Part shown: piece by piece, positions 12,461 through 24,900 of the stretch
Position numbering within the stretch: position 1 is the first letter of the stretch
How the letters are laid out: each line of letters begins with the position of its first letter
DNA from: Blasia pusilla
Taxonomy: Eukaryota; Marchantiophyta; Marchantiopsida; Blasiales
Direction of reading: 5' to 3'
Assembly (NCBI GenBank): GCA_050084515.1
Contig: CM114272.1
Span: forward strand, 40,858,001-40,922,000
Length of the DNA: 64,000 nt
The notes under the pieces: model-generated
Databases searched by the model: none
What the model was told of the DNA's origin: nothing
What the model saw: the letters and a program-made list of their open reading frames with translations, nothing else
Made by a program: the position numbers and the translations under genes

Positions 12461-13600
12461 TGACTCTTTGAGTCCCCCTCTTTTGTACTTCCGATGGGTT
12501 TTCCATCACTCGTTTTTATCGAAGTGCATCTTTGTGTTTTTACTTCTGCTGCACTCTCGGCTTTCCCCGCACCCAATTCTAACAGCCTCCCTGCCTCCTA
12601 CCTCCCGCCTGCTTTCCCCTCTTCCCGCCTTAGGCACGCGGCCCTATGCAGGGCCTCCCTGCCTTCTTGGCGTAACTTAGCCCGTGGCCCTTACCTCCCT
12701 ACTCACCTTCCTTTCGTATTTACTTTATGTGGTCACGCCGCCCTATGCCGTGCGCCTCCCCTCTCCCTTTCTCAGACCCGCGCGGCCCCTTAACCCCCAT
12801 CCTCAGCTCCTTCCGTCCTGGAGTCATAATGACTCCCCTCCCTTCTTGAATGGACCCCTTGGCCCTTTGCCTGCGCATACCCTGCTCTAGTACGAACCCC
12901 CCTCTTCCTTCCTGCTCCTTCCGGAGTCCGGACTCCTCTACAGCCCGACGCGCGGGAGGGCTTCTTCCCGCGACCCTATGCGGGCCTCCTTGTTTTGCCC
13001 TCGGCTAAACAAGGAGATAAAATATGTGTAGAAAAAGGATGGGAAACCCAACACGATACAAATGAGCGGCATAGAGAGCCAAAAAAAAATAGACGGAGAA
13101 AGAAGGGGGTCTTCTTCCAACAACCAAAATCATCAATAGCAGAAACAATATCAGCAATACCTAGAGAGTTATGACTACTACTAAGTGGGCCTCTAGTATT
13201 GGCGTCTTCAATCGCCTGAGGCTCCACATACGTCCCGCACCCGGCTCCCTATGAGCCCGCGGCTACTCTTATTTTAGCCCCGAACTTCTCTTGTCGGCAC
13301 CACGCCCTATTTGGCTCACCCCGTGTGTAGCCCTTACAGCCTCCAGCCCCTTGCACTTCTCTCGACCCCAACTACCTTCTTGCGGGCACACCGCCCTCTG
13401 CGGCGTGTCTCTTGCTCTGCACACTCCCCGGCTCATTCCAGTCTCCTTAGAGCATCGTCTTGCCACACACGTCCCACTCTTGGCACGCGTCCCTATGACA
13501 ATGCCACCCAGCCCCGCATCCACTCTACCAACCTGCCTTGTCTATATGCTTGACCACGTATGTACACGTATGTATGACCTAGCCCTACACAGATGGCTAT
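12461..13600. repeat. C-rich tail with recurring GGCACGCG-CCCTATG motif
   Basis: A pyrimidine-rich stretch containing at least five variants of a short motif of the form CACGC-G-CCCTATGC followed by a GGGCC-like complement (near 12632, 12732, 12969, 13387, 13483). Each can form a small hairpin. An A-rich block at 13005-13200 interrupts it. No protein gene is supported. It may be the 3' tail of the LINE, but this is inference. Confidence 0.5.
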
Positions 13601-14417
13601 GACCTAATTCCTGGCTCGACCTACTAGCCGCCTTTACTTGATAGTCCCCCGGCGGCTGTAAGCCCTAGAGGTATACTTCTCCTCTCTCTCCCGACACTCG
13701 CCGCTCACCCGTCGACGATTCACTTGCAGCCACTCCCTGCCACACTCAAAAGTTGTCCCCTATCAACTCGCACCAGCGAAATGTGAGCCAAAATGGGCAG
13801 CGCTTCCGCGCACAACCTTCTGAACAAAAAAACAACAAACAAAATACCACACACACATCTCCCAACCGAGGCAACTCGCTTGCCTACATGCAAGCAACGA
13901 ATTCCCTGCCCCCTCGCATCTTTCTCATGTAAAACCAGAGTAGTAAAAACAGCTCACCCGGCCTAAAACTCCACTCATGAATCGACATCGACATACTGAA
14001 CCACATCCACCCTCTGATATGAGGGAATCCGGACGCTAGCACCCTAACTCCTACACACCCACACACGTCTATGCAAGAGAGGCGCTCCTAAGGCTCAACA
14101 TGAGCACGATGGCTTGAGAAAGCCATCTCTCTCACTCTTATACCCTTGGGAAGAGCCAAAAAGCTCTTCCCCCAAAAATAGCCCTACCAACGATAACATG
14201 CGTGCATAGGTTCCCGGGTGATCGTTGACTCGGTCAACGGGTTACTTGACGGACTAAAACTAAAATAGGGAAATCTCCAGAAATGACGTTCCCGACACAA
14301 CAGACCTGTCGCCAACCTCATCCGACATCCCGGGACGAAGTTGCACCCAAACAACCCGATGACTCTTTATGATGTCGACGCGGTAGAACTCTACCTACGT
14401 CGAACTAAGATGTGACA
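13601..14417 (-). mobile_element. Probable 5' LTR of the decayed gypsy element
   Basis: In the minus sense the block begins TGTCACATCTTAG at 14417, resembling the TGTCACAACTATTAGG start of the LTRs at 39485 and 29846. A TATAAG box lies at about 14140 (minus sense) within it. A sequence reading GGGCAGCGCTTCCGCGC near 13793 recurs as GGTAGCGCTTCCGCGC near 38649 in the larger element. The inner boundary is not sharp and no second copy of this LTR is present in the window. Confidence 0.55.
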
Positions 14418-14589
14418 TCCTAGATTTGCTCAAATCTATATTCATGATATTGAGAATGAATTGGAGAATCGAGGAAGAGTCATGTCTCATGATCTCCAAC
14501 CTAACATCTTACGAAGGCTATAAGAGATGTTACACGAACATAATCCGTATGTGATTTTTTTCGGCACATCGCAAACAAGGCAAGTAAGT

Positions 14590-16150
14590 CAAATGTGCGC
14601 ATCGTCCTAAAAACAAGTAAGTGTGGACTTAAGGCCAAACGTTATAACTTACTATTGGCTTCTGAAGTTGCAGCAATTTTGCCACGTGATGGAAGTGAAT
14701 GTGTTGATCGCCGTGATGTAATTGTGCAATTACATGGAGGGGGTGCAAGATATATATCAAACCTAAATGAAACATATGTTCCATTGCACTTTGTTTTGTT
14801 ATTTGTGTATGGTGAAGCCGGTTGGCATCTTGGAATACCAATTGGGAGTTTTCAAGAATCTACAACAACATGTATACCCAGAAGGGATAATATACAAGTG
14901 AACGATAGGGATACTGAATGTTCACATGACTCAATGGAGGAGGGGCGAGTTGATGGTGGGATTAATGATAACACTGTGATGAGGAATAAAAAGAGCATTA
15001 TAACCTTGAAATTTGCCTCTTTTCGACTACAAACACGACTAGGAGTTGAAGATGATAATCAGCTACCTCGATTGGGTCGCCTTACTCAAGAGTATGTGGT
15101 TGACGTATATGCATCTATAGAGATGCAACGATTATGCTGGGTAAGATTAAATCAAAAGGAGTTTCGGGCTGAATTATACCAAGGTGTAAAAGATGCCTTA
15201 GATCGACATGATATGGATGGTGCAAGATTTGGGAGACGCATTATTAGATCGACATGATATGGATGGTGCAAGATTTTGGGAGACGCATTATTAGGAGGGG
15301 CCACATTTAGAGCGCCCCTAATCAATTATATCAAGATGCAATGGCCATTGTGAGGCACTTTGGAAAACCGGATTTATTTTTGACCATGATATATGATTCT
15401 AAGTGGGAAGAGATAACATTGGCATTGTTACCCGGCCAAACTGCTACTGATCAACCACATTTGGTTGTGCGAGTGTTTGAGAAAAAAAAGGGGAGTTACT
15501 ATGGCTTACTATGAACAACCATATCTTGGGTTGAGTAGTGAGATATATTCATGTGGTTGAGTTCTAAAAAAGGGGCTTACCACATGTCCATGTCTTGATT
15601 ATTCTAGCACATGAGGATAAGCCACGTATCACTTCCAATTATGATGATATCATCAAAGCTGAAATTCCTGATTCGATCACGCATCCGAGACTCTATTCTA
15701 CTGTGGCTAATTGTATGGTTTATAATCCATGCGGAGAATTAAATCCAAATTGCTCCATGTATGTATAGGGAAACCAAAAAGTGTACCAAAGGCTATCCCA
15801 AGGCTTTTGCAAGAGTGACTACAGAGACTAAAGATGGTTACCCAATTTATCGGAGGTACTTAAGCTATTACTTCATTACCTTACTCATGAGTTATAAGCT
15901 TTCCTCCACGATACTTGATTTTTTTCTTGCTTAATCTTTGAGATATATTGGATGTCATCTCATATTATATTTTCTATTATAAATGCTAAATTTGATGATG
16001 GAAAGAAGATCATGAAGCGCGACAAATATTTGGATAATCGATGGATCGTGCCTTATAATCCTTTGTTATGTACCCTCTTTGATTGTCATATTAATTTGGA
16101 GATCACAAACAATATTTCAGGAGTCAAAAACTTATATAATCTATACTATT
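14590..16150 (+). mobile_element. Helitron Rep (helitron-like N-terminal) remnant
   Basis: Encodes the nicking/ligating part of a rolling-circle transposase. Frame 14595-15257 has the helitron-like N-terminal pattern: a GARYISNLNETYVPLHFVLL segment, YGEAGWH, then GRLTQEYVVDVYASIEMQRL and LNQKEFRAELYQGVKDALD. After a short tandem duplication, shifted frames continue with YQDAMAIVRHFGKPDLFLTM (about 15328-15390), WEEITLALLPGQ, and RGLPHVHVLII (about 15575), the HUH metal-binding motif with both histidines kept. NYDDIIKAEIPD and TKDGYPIYRR follow up to about 15858. After an intron-like gap, LDNRWIVPYNPLLCTLFDCH resumes at about 16030-16090 and the match stops near 16145. The helicase half is missing and neither terminus was recognised, so this is a dead fragment. 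Confidence 0.85.
15198..15292 (+). repeat. Tandem duplication of about 46 bp inside the Helitron frame
   Basis: The stretch GATCGACATGATATGGATGG and its following 26 bases occur twice in direct tandem, separated by one extra T in the second copy. The duplication breaks the Rep reading frame. Confidence 0.9.
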
Positions 16151-16195
16151 AACAGAGGAGTGGTTTTTCAGTGGCGACACATGAAATTTCAACAC

Positions 16196-16335
16196 GTGGA
16201 TGGTAGGGGAGGGGGGACGGGGACAGCTAGGGGGAGGGGGCCTTCAAGTAACGGTGCTTTAGGGGTAGGGGAGGGGGGCATTCAAGTAAGAGGTCTTTAG
16301 GGGTAGGGCTAGGGGGAGGGGGGCATTCAAATAAT
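16196..16335 (+). repeat. G-rich tandem repeat with TTTAGGGG steps
   Basis: Three imperfect units of about 50-55 bp, each with TTTAGGGGTAGGG-like runs, GGGGGAGGGGG and CATTCAAGTAA. The many G runs on one strand could form G-quadruplexes. TTTAGGG resembles the plant telomere unit but is not tandem enough to be telomeric. Confidence 0.8.
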
Positions 16336-18160
16336 AGGCAACATGTTTGATTTTTACTACTTGAACCACATTAAATGGGTAGAAATAGACAAGGTAGAGA
16401 AAACCCATAGGGATTTGAATGGAATAGAAAAATATTTTAATATTTTATATAATATTAGAATATGTGACTATAAATATTAATAAAATGGAATAATTATGAT
16501 AAAGTTTTTTATAATTTATGTCTTAATTCACACGTGATAGAAAGGGAAAATAAATTTTAATGAAGAAGGAGTAGATTAAATTTTATGGAAGGCTAAAATT
16601 ATTTAGGGGATTAGGATATCATTTAAATTTGAATGGAGTACTGTAGTTACTTAGAAGAGTGAAATATTATTACTCTTCTAAGATTTTAGAAAAAAAGAAT
16701 TATATTTAAAATTTGAAATAAATGATGTGATTATTTTCAAAATTGATTGTGTTAATTCATATTTGATATTTTGGGAAAGGAAAATGAATTTGAATGGAAA
16801 AGGAAAATAATTTCATTAATTAAAATTCGTGAAGAAATTTGTTAGTGAATGTGATTTTGGTGGGAAGAATGGAAAGAGAAAATAATTATTGTTGGAACTT
16901 TTAGGAAGGAATGTAATTATTTAAGGGAGATGGATATTATCTAAAGGTATTTTTCTTACTTTTTGAAGATTTATAAAAGTGGAAATTACATTTAAAAGTT
17001 GAAATTAAATATTTTAAAAATTATATAAATTAAAAAAAAACATTGACACATGTTTTTAAGTCATTATGTTGAGGAAACTGTTTAAGTCGTGCATGGCATG
17101 AGCAACACCTATTTTATTACGAGAGATTGTCTTCTTGATTTGCAGATGCTTCTTTGTTTGACATTTGACAACTAGAAAAAATTTCTCCCGATCAACAAGA
17201 AAAAATTTGTAATTAACATCATTAATCATTTCCTTTCACTTACTATAACGAATTTTTTCAAATATTTATTATTTTCCGTACATTACAAGGACCTTACTAG
17301 TTTAATTTAAAATTACAATTTCAAAAATTAATTTCGAAGATGATTTATACACCGTAATGACCTTTTATCCATCTCGTACCTTTAATAAATAAATAAATAA
17401 AATATCAAACTTGCACTATCTATTGATTCTCCCGCCGTCGACTCGGGACTTTACGTGCGTTATCCACTTTTTCGTGTGAGATATTCGGGATATCGGACGG
17501 CAGTGGCAGCCTCGTGCAAGTCTGACGGTCATGAATGGTCTCTCCTTCAGCCCGTGAGAATCATCGGTCGGAAAGATTCCTATGACGGGTGGGACGGGTG
17601 AGTATCGGGGAGTGTAACGGCCTATTACGAAAAGCCGCGGTTGCATGCGCTAATCCCAGTTAGCTAGCCGGACTACAAGTGGAAGCCTTGCTCACAGGGC
17701 GTACTTGGTGTTTAGGATATAATAGGGCCACTCATTTCCTCCCGACGTCCGGGAATACGGGGACGGAGAAAATTCTCGTGTAGTCCACACGAATGGATTT
17801 TATTGAATAATAATAATAAATTTTTTTATAAATAATAATTTAAAAATTGATATCATCCGAAATAGGACAAATTTGTTTTTCGGACGTCCCTACAAATTAC
17901 CTAAACGGAAACCGTATGTAGGTACCCGTTTCTTCAAACGGGCGTTGGCCGTTGCCACGACTCCCGGAAGCCTCCCAACTCCGGCTGAGTGGCCCTAATA
18001 GACTCCCGTCAAGGATAGGAGACGAGAGCCCCATAAGCCCGACCTTTAAGAGCATATCCCGCGAATATGGTAGTCCTCACCGTCCGATCTTATCGGTCAC
18101 GGGCGATCTGGCACTACTGTCATGAATCGTGCAGCTCGTCGCGGAAAACTAATAAGGCCC
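16336..18160. other. Intergenic: AT-rich block followed by a CpG-rich block
   Basis: 16336-17400 is very AT-rich with no coding signal. 17410-18160 switches abruptly to CpG-rich sequence with only short open frames; short phrases such as AGGGCCACTCA recur (near 17724 and, less exactly, near 17990). I recognise no transposon protein or RNA in it. Confidence 0.5.
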
Positions 18161-18947
18161 GCTGGGAATGGGAGGCAGACACGTGGGATTCGGATTTCGA
18201 CTAAACGGGGTTATTAGGTCACAGAAGGCAACAATGAAGGGGCAGAGAAAAAGGGCCGGATGTAGATACAGAGAGTGGCATGAGCATGGAATGGAATGGA
18301 GAGAGAGGGAAGGACAGGAAGGGAGCGACGGAGAAGGGAGGAAGAGCGCTTCCAGGAGGAGGTGACTTGTGCGCATCGACCTTTTCGCGGTTGGCATCGA
18401 TCGGCGCTTCTTGTACTACTCCAGTCTAGTTTCTTCATTTTTGTAGCAATCCGCCTCGTTGCGATTTGCGGAGGTCGGGGTTAGTTTGGTGGGTGAAATT
18501 AGCTTACACTAGCGCTGCACGTTCCGGATCTCTGGTTGATCTGCGTTACGTTTTAGATCGCTCCGGTTTTTGCCGTTCGGTAGCTTGAAGGATAGAGAGG
18601 GGAAGTATAGGATGGAAATTCGTGTGAAGTAGAGGTTGTTGGTGTGGAGGAGAGCCAGTCGGACGCCGAGTCCAGGGCGGAGCCACGGAATGAGTTATTC
18701 CTGGTAGGCGTGGCCACACAGTTTTCTTCTCACATTATTGCCTGCGAACCAGCGTTGTGAATATCCGGGAATCAGTGGTTGATTGACGTTGCGGACCGCG
18801 GGGTCCATGCATTTTTCCGAGTTCTCCACGTCTTCTGGTTTTCGGGGCCTGTCGCGTTCTCATCGCGGCCAGAGCAGATTGGTTTTGCTGGGATTCTTCA
18901 TTTTCAATCATCATCCGGGCTTCTTGTGGACGTGGAAGTAGTTTCTC
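18161..18947 (+). promoter_or_regulatory. Upstream and probable 5' untranslated region of the Rab3GAP-like gene
   Basis: GC-rich sequence directly before the modelled start codon, with a purine-rich GAGAGAGG stretch at 18290-18360. No TATA box is clear enough to name. It is placed by position only. Confidence 0.4.
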
Positions 18948-21900
18948 ATGGAATCTTCATTGCTCGCTAAAGCAAAAACTGGTAAGGGACTGACGATCGC
19001 GTGTGAATTTAATTCTATGGTTGGAGCATTTCAGCCTAGCTTGATGCATTCTTGCCGTTTGTGTGGAAAGTTGATGGTTAGCTTGGTGGAATCCAAACGG
19101 CTGGCGATCTTAAGTCAGGCGAAGTGGCGGTCGATCTATATGGGTAAGTTGATTGTTGTAGCTTATTGCGGGCGCGGCATCCTTTGAATGGTAGATGCAC
19201 CTTTGAATTGGTGCATCATATCTGGTTGCGTTTAAAACCTTAAGTTGCGGTGGCAGTAGATTCGGATCCTCATTTGACCGTTGAGGCTGTTATGGGTAAT
19301 TGCTTTCAGATATTCGACGAAGGGGTTTCTTCTGCTGAATCTCTGTCTGTTGTACTACATCTATGCTGACGATTCTACCATGATCTGTTAGTAGATGGGC
19401 ATGTTCGATCCAGTCTTAGAGTTTGGTCTCACCCGATTGGCGAGGAAATTCGCGTAATGGAAGACGCATGGAAAAATGCGTCGAGTCGAAACAAGGGCTA
19501 TTGTGTCAGCAAAGTAAGATCGCCATAGGGTGGGTAGCGAAAGGGTTTAATGTGTGAACCACTTATTTGTAAATGACGTTTATTACTTTATTCAATCGTG
19601 GGCATCAGATTCTGAGTTGATTGATTCAGTTAGCTGTCTAGCTACAATGCTGGGCAGCTTGTAACGGTTTGTTTGTCTTTCGTGTACGTAACCAGCATTA
19701 CAGGCTGCAGCTGCCAAAGCAGAACGGACAATAACAGAGATTAAGGCTGATCTCAAGGCTGATTTTTCGAAGCCTGTAAGCCCTATATTCACCCCTCTAT
19801 TTCGTGGTATGACTCCTCTCCTCTCTATCTCCAACTATTTAGGGATAACTGACAACAAAACATGTTGCTAGATGTGTTATTTGGTCGTATTTTGGTGTAT
19901 CTTGCTTCTGCCAATCTGTCCCTCCTCGGTTTGAGCTGATTGCTTAGTAGCTTCACTGTTCAAACTGGTGGTGTAGAAGTTTTTTAATTCTGTGGTTTCT
20001 GGGGGACCAAAAATGCAGCAGGATCTGATGGCAAACAGGCGGATGTTAAAGGTGAACTGCCCTGGATTGGGAAGTCTGATGTCGAAAAGCGTCATGAAGC
20101 AGAGTTTCGCCAACGAATTCTTGAGATTCCTAAAGTAGGTCTACCACAAGCTACTCCAAAAAAAAAGTTTCCTCCCTTTTTTGGGCTTTTCACTCATGCG
20201 GACTCCTTAATTTGTTCAGTCTTGCCACACTTGGGATAATACGTGTGGGAATGTACTTGTGGTAATGGTGAACCCTAAAACGAGATTGTAGACTGCTGCA
20301 GGCCTGCAGAAGCCATGAATAGAGCTACTATTGATTGGAAGGTTTATGGGTAGGTTACATGGTTGTGCTACAAGAGAAACTTCTCTGTAGCACATTTGAA
20401 GATGGAGTTAATTAATATTATGCATGCACATTTTATGACTAGGATATCAGTAACAGTTTTATGAAAGATAAACCTCTGTTGTTCTGCACATTCCGGGGTG
20501 ACTAGTGTTTTGTGTTTTCCTTGTTAGGTTTGCTACTTATTCAGCAAAGGTTTTTGTGATCTCAGAAGCCAGAGGAGTTTTTGCTCCAAGAATATGATCA
20601 GGGTTCATTGGTGGACATGCGAGCCGCAATGCAGTCTGCAGGGCCACTCCTTGAGGTTGGATGACAATTTCAGCCAGGATTGTTAGGCACGGCTACTTGT
20701 AATGACTTTAGGACTATACTGCATGTAAGAAAGTTACATCAGAGATGTAGGCTGTGGGCATGAGGTTTCTAAGATTACCGTTGTGCTGCAGTGTGATGAA
20801 GAGCTAAGGAATTTACGCTTTCTCTATGTTCCCAAGAAGATGAAAGAGCAAGAGTTTTGGAGACGCTATTTCATTGCTGTGAAAAGTATCAAACAAGAAA
20901 TTCTGGAGCTTGACAATGAGGCAGTGCCAGGTGAACTGAGATTGATCAGTGAACAAAGGTGCAGTTCAGATACAGGGAGTATGGAAGCAGATGTAAGTCT
21001 TCCTAAAGAGGATTATGTGATAGTGAAAGAGTTCAATTTCCTTTGATGCCTCGTTGTTTTAGCCTCTTGAAGTGATACCTCGAGCTTTCTTCCTAGTGTG
21101 GGTCTGTTGACGTTGTTTGCTTCCCACTCCATTCTGACGTTTTGGGCAGTTGTTGACAGGTCAGGAAACATGTCTAATTCAGGCTGTAGTGGGTTTAGTA
21201 ACCAAGTAGAAGTCATGCTGCTAGCTTAGGTAGGCCTGTTGTCTCATGAGGATTGCACCTTTAGCTACCCCATTTGACATCCAAGACACATAGTCTGACC
21301 ATATTCCAACTCCTAATTTTGCGAGATTTTTGCAGAGTCCAAAGAAAGATCCCTCTGAAGAAGAGGCTTACAAGAGGGCTTTTACCGTTGTAGCCATTCC
21401 TCCCTCCATGCTTCTCCGACGCCTGGCTTCAGCGGCCGAGTATGTCTTGGACCTTGTTGGGCAAAGGTTCAGTGCATGATCAATGTTTAACCTATGGTGC
21501 TTATTAAATCCCTCCATGCGTAATGTTACACATTATGTGTGGTTTGGTTTGAAACTGTCAAATTTTTTTTTCCCAGAGTAATTAAACTATCAAAATGAGA
21601 AATAGTCCACTGTACTTATTTTACACTCTTAGTTGCTCTTTCTGGTTCAGATTTAATTCATCTTTGAGCAAATAGTTGCTGTGCATGTTTTGTCTCGTCT
21701 AACAGAAGGCTTGGCTAGCTCTTGCAAACCTTTGAAGTTAATGAGATGAGATTAAGAGACCATAAACTCTAGGATGGCTAATCTGATCATCGGCTTGCCC
21801 AGACTTGGGAGATCTTTTAAAAGCATGAAAGAGCTGGCGCAGGGAAACAAAAATCTTGACAAAGAACATCCTTCAAATAGTGGGGAATGGACAGGCTTGG

Positions 21901-24900
21901 CCACAGGACTCGCAATGATGCGGAAGTTTAAGGATGGAAAACCAAAGAGCCAAAATAGCAGCAGTGGAAATTATAATGGGCTGCTGTGGTCCCTATTTGG
22001 AGCAGGTACAACATCGCTATTGTTGCAGTCATTTGATTGAGGCTGAAATTCGCTTCCTGAAAAGTACCATTTTCCTCTATTTGTGTGGATTGCGCAATCA
22101 GAGTCCCTGCAAGGTAAGAATCATCTGAAGTGATGTCTTTGCAATCAGTTTGCATGCACATAGCAGACACTAGATCCGATGATGGATGTATGAATGAGTC
22201 CTCTTTTAAGATAAGATTGTTGGTGTCATATTTCCACAAGCCAGCATCTTGTCAGGATGAGGTAGAGCAAATGTTGCCGTCCATATTCAGTGTGAAACTC
22301 ATGGGGTTTTTGGTAATTTCAGACACTCAGTTTGAAGAGAGAATTGTTTGCATACAAGCTTTTTCTCTTCCAACAAGGATTAAGTTACCGGAAGAGGTTC
22401 ATGGTGCACCACCTGAGAGCTTCGTGGCTCAACTGGCAGAAGTTATGGGAGGTATCAAAACAGAGCAGAAGATGGCTGAATTTTGGCTGGAAGTTATCAA
22501 AGAGGTGATTGATTACCTTAAGTTTCTTTAGATTGAAGGAGCTAGTAGTTTTGAATGTGATTTTATCAGTCCAGTGTAGCTTTAGAAGTACCAAGATGGA
22601 ATTTATGAGTGTTGTAGAGTGTTGAGTGAAGTGTTGTACATGTTGGCAGTTGCGGCGGCGGTGGTTTGCCGGGCAACCTATTTCGAAGATGCCAGTGGAC
22701 TTAAACCCAGATCTTCGTTATTGTCTACTTCACCAACAACTTCAACTCATTAATTGTTGTATGGCAAGACGCAAACGCCGTGCCTCCTCTTTGCAATCTC
22801 TTCATGTAGCTCAGTCAACTGGTATGCAACCATTGGATGAGTCTCGGATGCTTCCAGAGACTGCAGGAGCTGTCCCAGCAGAGAATCAAGTTGAGATGGG
22901 GTCCATCAAATTGTATGCCAAGCAGAAGAATGGGGAACTCATGCTAAGACTTGGAGCTGATCATCCAGCTGCAGATTTGAGAATGCTGGAGACAGGAGAG
23001 CCTGTGTACTCGCCTGTAACTCAGGTGTGAAGCTCTTTGAACCGCAGATTCTTCCCCTAGATGTGAAAAGAAACTGCTTTATAATAGTGCTAATACTTGG
23101 TAATTCGCAGGATTCATATTCCACAAATGTGGATAACCATTACTGGAAGTGAATATGGAACGATTTCATTAGTCTGTCACATCATGCCATAGTTTGTCTT
23201 ATGGCATGTTGCTAACTATGGATTTCATTAGTCTGTCACATCATGCCATAGTTAGCTTGACAATGTTGCTGGAAGTTTTAGATAGCAGAGATAGTCTTTT
23301 TTTGTCTTGTTTTTGGTGATGGGCAAAGAGCCCTCTGGGATCCCACTGCGTATGTCATCATTTTGTTTCTTTGTTACTTTAATCTCTTAACTGACTTGGG
23401 AGAGTTTGATCGAGTTTGGAATCAAGTTGGGAGCTACAGGTGATAAAATTGTGATATGTACCCTCAGAAATAGAGCCTGTAATTCGAGTTCCAAAATTTG
23501 TACTTTGTGATTTCAGGAGGGTCCAGTATTGACTGAAGATTTAATTCAAGAGAATGAAGAGCTTGTGCTTCGGACTGGAAGGTATATGAGGTCAATTGTG
23601 TGAGGATTACTAAATGTGGTTAGATGTTAGCCCTTGTGCTCTGGATGAGTGCTCTAGCTGGAGAAGTGAGAAAGACCAGTATTGCTTGGAGAGTACCTGC
23701 ATGGAGAACCTATGTGCGGTCTCACACTATATTTTAGGTCAGATGCAGGTATGCTGGAATGGAATGGAACCTTGAGAACTTGTCTGTTTTCATACCCTCT
23801 TTTCCTATTATATCTTTTGGACTTTCAATTAATATGTCATGGTTAGTTTCCAACACCTATCTGATTGGCTGTTTCATAAATAATTTGGCTCCAATCCTAC
23901 AATAGACCAACAACTGTAGTGAATGAATTGTGTTTGTAATGTGTTTGCAGTGTGGGTGCTGGCTGTTCTCATCTTCTATCTGATATGCAGGCTTTTAAGG
24001 TATATACCTTATGTACGATTCAGGATACCTTCAATGCTTATCATATCATACAAAGATTCTTAAGATTAAAATTCTGCACCTGTATCTATTTCTCCACTGC
24101 TTTTTATTTGACCTATGGACGTTTGGAAGGATGAACTATAACGGTTTGTTACCTTTTCCATCCATGACATGCAATGCGCAGGCTGCTAATCCTGGCTGTA
24201 TTCTAGAGGACTTTGTACGCTGGTACTCTCCTCCAGATTGGAGAGAAGGTCCTGGGTCAGACCTGGATTTAAGAGAACTAGAGAATGAGGAAGTTAAGGA
24301 AAATGAGGGATCTGGTCGAGGATATCTTAGTGCAAGAATGCAATGTAAAGGTACTCTACTGCTTTTCGTGCCTCAGATCTACTTGATTAAGAAGTTAGTA
24401 GTTTGGTCTCATCAATTTCAATTTCTCCCTCCCTTTTTGTGTCACAGTTGTTCACTTCTGAAATGAGTTCCAATCAAATGTCTGACCTGACTTGTTCCAC
24501 CCTTGTATGATTGTACCTGGAAGGTAATCTCTGGCAAGAGTTATGGGCTTCTGCTCGTCCAATTCCTGCAGTGAAACAGTCTCCCCTGTTTGATGAAGAA
24601 CTTGCGGGGTAAATAATGATTTAATTACTTTCCAGGAATATCAGAGCTTTAGTTACATTAAGAAATAAACTTAGCATTCGATAATAGGTAGTAATTTTTG
24701 GAACAACTCTAATGTAACTATTACAAAGTATGGTGCCATACTTTGTAACAGTTACATTAGAGTTGTTCTGACATCAAGTAGCATTGTCTCGCATAGGTGT
24801 TCAGTTAATGAATTAGTGCACTTCACAGCTGAACTGGATGATTTTGTTCTTTTGAGTAACAGGGAAAGCACCTTGGATGCGCTGGAGGACGTAGCCCCCT

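Noticed and set aside
16196-16335. Interstitial telomere
   Set aside because: TTTAGGG steps are separated by 40-50 bases of other sequence; not a tandem telomere array.
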